From Angelakisella sp. (GTDB lineage Bacteria > Bacillota > Clostridia > Oscillospirales > Ruminococcaceae): DNA of 17,982 nt. The notes under the pieces were generated by a model that was not told the origin of the DNA, did no database searches, and saw only the letters and a program-made list of their open reading frames with translations. Made by a program: the position numbers and the translations under genes. Below, in pieces: positions 15,575-17,982 of the stretch; within the stretch, counting starts at the first letter, position 1, and every line of letters starts with the position of its first letter. The stretch is from positions 1 to 17,982 of the forward strand of contig JAHHTR010000038.1 of the NCBI GenBank assembly GCA_020024515.1, written 5' to 3'.

Positions 15575-15603
15575 TTGCATAACTTGATGATAACAGTTAT
15601 AAT
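15575..15603 (+). promoter_or_regulatory. Promoter of yajC
   Basis: TTGCAT (15575-15580) and a perfect TATAAT (15598-15603) are 17 bp apart, with the start near 15610 and a short leader containing the GGAGGT ribosome site. Confidence 0.75.
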
Positions 15604-15631
15604 AAAGCTACTATAATTTGGAGGTTGAAGA

Positions 15632-16042
15632 ATGAATTCATTTTTAAACTTATTAATGGCTCAGCCTAATGCCGCAGCAGGTGCTAAGGGTCAGGTATCT
15701 CTTATCGTTATGACAGTTCTTCTGTTTGCAGTTATGTACTTCGTAATGATTAGACCGCAGAAGAAGAGACAGAAAGAAGAACAGCAGATGCGTGATAGCA
15801 TTGAGGTTGGTGACGAGATTACAACAATCGGTGGTATCATGGGCAGAGTTGTTACTGTTAAAGAAGATGCTCTCATCATTGAAACAGGTGCAGACAGAAA
15901 TAAGATGAAAATTACAAAGTGGGCTGTAAGCACAAACAACACAGCAAATGAGAAGCTTGAGGCTGAAAGAAAAGCTGCTAAGGCTAAGGCTGATGAAGCT
16001 AAGGCAAATAAAAAGAAAAACAAGAACAATAAAGAAAACTGA
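15632..16042 (+). CDS. yajC: Preprotein translocase subunit YajC
   Basis: YajC is a small accessory protein of the Sec translocase that associates with SecDF-YidC in the membrane. Of its 136 residues, 22-40 form the single membrane helix, followed at once by the family signature IRPQKKRQKEEQQMRDSIEVGDEITTIGGIMG (40-71) and a small cytoplasmic beta domain. The C-terminal 30 residues are a charged Ala/Lys/Glu/Asn tail, rich in KK pairs. GGAGGT at 15620-15625 is a near-perfect ribosome site 6 bases before the ATG. The TIGR04086 membrane protein gene follows, as in many Firmicutes. secD/secF are not in the window. Confidence 0.96.
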   Translation: MNSFLNLLMAQPNAAAGAKGQVSLIVMTVLLFAVMYFVMIRPQKKRQKEEQQMRDSIEVGDEITTIGGIMGRVVTVKEDALIIETGADRNKMKITKWAVSTNNTANEKLEAERKAAKAKADEAKANKKKNKNNKEN

Positions 16043-16075
16043 TCAAAATAGGATATTTTAATAGAATATTTTGAA

Positions 16076-16123
16076 GCTCCTTTTCATATGATTCATTAGA
16101 GTTATGTGAGAAGGAGCATTTTT
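16076..16123 (+). promoter_or_regulatory. Hairpin embedding the TIGR04086 ribosome binding site, terminator-like
   Basis: GCTCCTT (16076-16082) pairs perfectly with AAGGAGC (16111-16117). After one mismatch, TCATAT pairs with ATGTGA (one G-U), closing a 14-base loop. The 3' arm AAGGAG is the Shine-Dalgarno sequence of the next gene, and the ATTTTT that follows is both the T tract and the spacer to ATG 16124. When folded, the hairpin could stop transcription from yajC and hide the ribosome site. Confidence 0.6.
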
Positions 16124-16549
16124 ATGATACAAAGTAAAAAGTCAAAATCAAAGATGAATAATGACAGTAAAAATATAAAATCAGTATTCATAAAAATTGG
16201 TGTAGGTGCAGTTATTACTATTCTTATGTTTATTTTAATTATAGCGCTATTATCTTTTTATATATTAAAAAAGCCAATAGATTGTTCTTATTATAATTGG
16301 ATAACTTATATTTCTATTATATTATCTTCTTTGGTAGGCGGCTTTGCAGCAGCTAGATCATTTGGAAAGAACGGTATGTTACTAGGTACACTTTCGTCAT
16401 TTCCGCTTATTATAATATTAGCTGTCATTGTAGTTGCTTTGTCATCAGCTCAAATTAGTTATCGATTGTTTTTATCAATGATATTATCTCTTATTTCTTC
16501 GGCTCTAGGAGGTATTGCAGCTGTTAATTTGAAAAGAATAAGAAAATAA
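16124..16549 (+). CDS. TIGR04086 family four-helix membrane protein
   Basis: A 141-residue integral membrane protein of unknown function. A basic, Ser/Lys-rich cytoplasmic start (1-22) is followed by four predicted helices near 27-48, 60-78, 84-108 and 113-135, and a KRIRK end. The LVGGFAAARSFGKNGMLLGTLSS segment (70-92) is typical of the family I know as TIGR04086 (Bacillus YrzE-like), whose genes often sit next to yajC. The frame is open from GTG 16106, but the first six residues would be encoded by the ribosome site and hairpin. ATG 16124, 7 bases after AAGGAG, is clearly better. The yajC neighbourhood hints at a link to protein export but proves nothing. Confidence 0.85.
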   Translation: MIQSKKSKSKMNNDSKNIKSVFIKIGVGAVITILMFILIIALLSFYILKKPIDCSYYNWITYISIILSSLVGGFAAARSFGKNGMLLGTLSSFPLIIILAVIVVALSSAQISYRLFLSMILSLISSALGGIAAVNLKRIRK

Positions 16550-16551
16550 AA

Positions 16552-16585
16552 GGTATGCAAAGTAAAACTTTGCATATCTTTTTTT
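16552..16585 (+). terminator. Intrinsic terminator after the TIGR04086 gene
   Basis: An 11-bp stem GGTATGCAAAG/CTTTGCATATC with one G-T pair and a TAAAA loop is followed by seven T residues, two bases after the stop codon. Confidence 0.92.
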
Positions 16586-16594
16586 CATATATTG

Positions 16595-16607
16595 TTGTAT
16601 AATACAA
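16595..16607. promoter_or_regulatory. Palindrome containing a TATAAT box upstream of tatD
   Basis: TTGTATAATACAA is a perfect palindrome about a central A. It contains TATAAT at 16598-16603, suitably placed as a -10 box for tatD, but the only -35-like sequence (TTGCAT in the terminator stem) is 22 bp away. It may be a promoter overlapped by an operator. Confidence 0.35.
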
Positions 16608-16642
16608 TATATTAATGATATTATTTTATAGGAGCTATTTTA

Positions 16643-17425
16643 ATGATTGAAAATATTTTTGACAGCCATGCACACTATGATGATGAAAAGTTTGATGAGG
16701 ATAGAGATGAACTATTAACTGTGTTACCAACCAAAGGAGTTGCAGCTGTTGTTAATTGTTCAGTAGATTTTAAAACTGCAGAAATTGCACATACTCTTTC
16801 ACAAAAATATGGTTATATATACTGTGCAGCGGGTGTTCATCCACAAGAAATAAACGGAGAAATCAAAACAAGAAAAGAAGATTTTGAAGATGTTATAGAG
16901 ACTTTCTTAAAGCATGAAAAATGCGTTGCAGTAGGGGAAATAGGTCTCGACTATTATTATGAGACAACGCATATGGAACTGCAAAAAGAACTTTTTGAGC
17001 GCCAGATAAGGCTTGCTAAGGATTTGGATATGCCAATTATCGTTCATGATAGAGAAGCTCACGAAGATACCTTAAATATTTTGAAAAAATATAAGCCTAA
17101 AGGTGTAGTACATTGCTTTTCAGGAAGTGTAGAAATAGCTAATGAGGTTTTAAAGCTTGGTATGTATATAGGTTTAGGTGGCTCTGTTACATTTAAAAAT
17201 GCTAAAAAGCCATTAATGGTAGCGGCAGAAGTCCCTGAAAATAGAATACTGCTTGAAACAGATTGCCCGTATCTTGCACCTGTTCCATTTAGAGGCAAAC
17301 GCAATTCATCTGATTTAATTACATATACTGCTCAGGTTATATCAGAAATTAGAGGTATTGATGTACAAGAATTTGTTAACAGAACAAATTTTAATGCACA
17401 AGAAATGTTTAATATAAGTTTATAA
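16643..17425 (+). CDS. tatD: TatD family metal-dependent hydrolase (DNase)
   Basis: TatD proteins are TIM-barrel amidohydrolase-fold enzymes with metal-dependent DNase activity, cytoplasmic and linked to DNA repair or degradation. The 260 residues match the family length. Metal-site residues are all visible: SHAHYDD with His9 and His11, GEIGLDYYY with Glu99, VHDREAH with His135, HCFSGS with His157, and LLETDCPYLAP with Asp207. AGGAG at 16630-16634 stands 8 bases before the ATG. A terminator closes the unit upstream, so tatD has its own promoter, but none is convincing. A membrane protein gene begins 47 bases after the stop, with no terminator between them, so the two are probably co-transcribed. 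Substrate specificity within the family cannot be read from sequence. Confidence 0.96.
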   Translation: MIENIFDSHAHYDDEKFDEDRDELLTVLPTKGVAAVVNCSVDFKTAEIAHTLSQKYGYIYCAAGVHPQEINGEIKTRKEDFEDVIETFLKHEKCVAVGEIGLDYYYETTHMELQKELFERQIRLAKDLDMPIIVHDREAHEDTLNILKKYKPKGVVHCFSGSVEIANEVLKLGMYIGLGGSVTFKNAKKPLMVAAEVPENRILLETDCPYLAPVPFRGKRNSSDLITYTAQVISEIRGIDVQEFVNRTNFNAQEMFNISL

Positions 17426-17472
17426 TCTTAATATAATCTAAAAAGAATACAAAGAGGAGAAAAAATAAATTT

Positions 17473-17982
17473 ATGTTTCAAATATTCATTGGTTATCTTT
17501 TAACCTTTTTTACTTTAAAAATAGCTGGATTTGATATTTTTGCAGATTTTATAGGCTTCTTTTTTATTTTCATAGGATTGTCAAACACTCTTAATAAAAG
17601 CTATAAATTTCATTTTGCAAAACCTTTGGCACTTATTTTGTCTATACTTAGTTTAGCTGAATTTTTAAATTCACTTATAATCAAAATATTTAAGTTAACT
17701 CCACCAGATTCAAATTCAGTGTTATATAAAACTTTATTTTTTATATTTGATATAGCAACAATAGTGCTTACATATTTAATACTTGCAGGATATAGAGATA
17801 TTGAAAAAAATGAAAAAATTGATATTAAATTAAAGCCTGCTTTTATTATATTTATAATTGACAGTACAGTTCTTATTTTTATAGATATATTAATATTCTT
17901 TTTATCTTTCGGTGTTATTGAAACTGTTACATGTACATTGATTGTTTTAAATTCTATAAGCAGCTTAGCTTTTGCTATATAT
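17473..17982 (+). CDS. Multi-pass membrane protein, unknown function (partial, C-terminus outside window)
   Basis: The frame is open from ATG 17473 to the end of the window (170 codons, no stop). The translation is strongly hydrophobic with helices near 2-18, 22-37, 50-70, 86-106, 122-145 and 150-170, joined by short charged loops such as GYRDIEKNEKIDIKLKP (106-122). No motif or family is recognised. AGGAG at 17455-17459 lies 13 bases before the ATG, a long spacing, but no better start codon exists. It follows tatD by 47 bases and is probably in the same transcript. Codon use is as A/T-rich as its neighbours. Confidence 0.75.
   Translation, partial: MFQIFIGYLLTFFTLKIAGFDIFADFIGFFFIFIGLSNTLNKSYKFHFAKPLALILSILSLAEFLNSLIIKIFKLTPPDSNSVLYKTLFFIFDIATIVLTYLILAGYRDIEKNEKIDIKLKPAFIIFIIDSTVLIFIDILIFFLSFGVIETVTCTLIVLNSISSLAFAIY

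Noticed and set aside
16106..16123. GTG start for the TIGR04086 protein
   Set aside because: It would make the ribosome site and hairpin part of the coding region; ATG 16124 has ideal spacing.

Overview
The window comes from a low-GC Gram-positive (Firmicutes) chromosome. It is most likely a gut Clostridia member of the Ruminococcus/Oscillospiraceae type, though no rRNA or marker gene here fixes the taxon. Supporting signs are the strong A/T bias, AAGGAG-type ribosome binding sites, intrinsic terminators with long U tracts, a tyrosine T-box leader in front of tyrS, a class II GalT, a short Firmicutes-type NagB, a FemAB-family protein, a YfhO protein, and the yajC-TIGR04086 gene pair. I see no transposase, integrase, CRISPR array, prophage gene or replication origin. 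This reads as ordinary chromosome with short, independent transcription units.

Layout, left to right. (1) 1-743: the N-terminal part of a secreted lysine-rich protein of unknown function on the minus strand, with a good promoter. (2) 794-1746: monocistronic nagB with promoter and terminator. (3) 1818-6057: a minus-strand operon of a FemX-like aminoacyltransferase followed 17 bp later by a large YfhO-family membrane protein. (4) 6118-6269: tRNA-Pro(GGG). (5) 6323-7989: minus-strand class II galT. (6) 8072-8252: tRNA-Ala(GGC). (7) 8249-9041: almost 800 bp with no convincing gene, split into a higher-GC half and a very A/T-rich half. (8) 9042-10616: a GH5 endoglycoceramidase-like glycosidase without a signal peptide. 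(9) 10885-11505: minus-strand bioY. (10) 11615-13257: T-box leader and tyrS. (11) 13368-15546: a membrane-fusion (HlyD-like) protein overlapping a 4'-phosphopantetheinyl transferase gene. (12) 15575-16585: yajC and the TIGR04086 membrane protein gene, joined by a hairpin that contains the second gene's Shine-Dalgarno sequence. (13) 16643-17982: tatD followed by the start of a multi-pass membrane protein that runs off the window.

Taken together the genes cover amino-sugar and galactose entry into central metabolism (NagB, GalT, perhaps the GH5 enzyme), envelope work (FemX, YfhO, YajC, the membrane fusion protein), biotin uptake, translation (two tRNAs, TyrRS under T-box control) and housekeeping (TatD, PPTase). 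Five gene starts differ from the longest open frame: FemX 5985, GalT 7879, BioY 11448, PPTase 14926 and TIGR04086 16124. Each was moved by ribosome-binding-site or promoter position, except the PPTase, which was chosen by start codon and family length. I found no convincing undescribed system. The points most worth a second look are the apparently cytoplasmic GH5 enzyme, the membrane-fusion protein/PPTase gene pair, the hairpin-embedded ribosome binding site at 16076-16117, and the unexplained 8249-9041 region.
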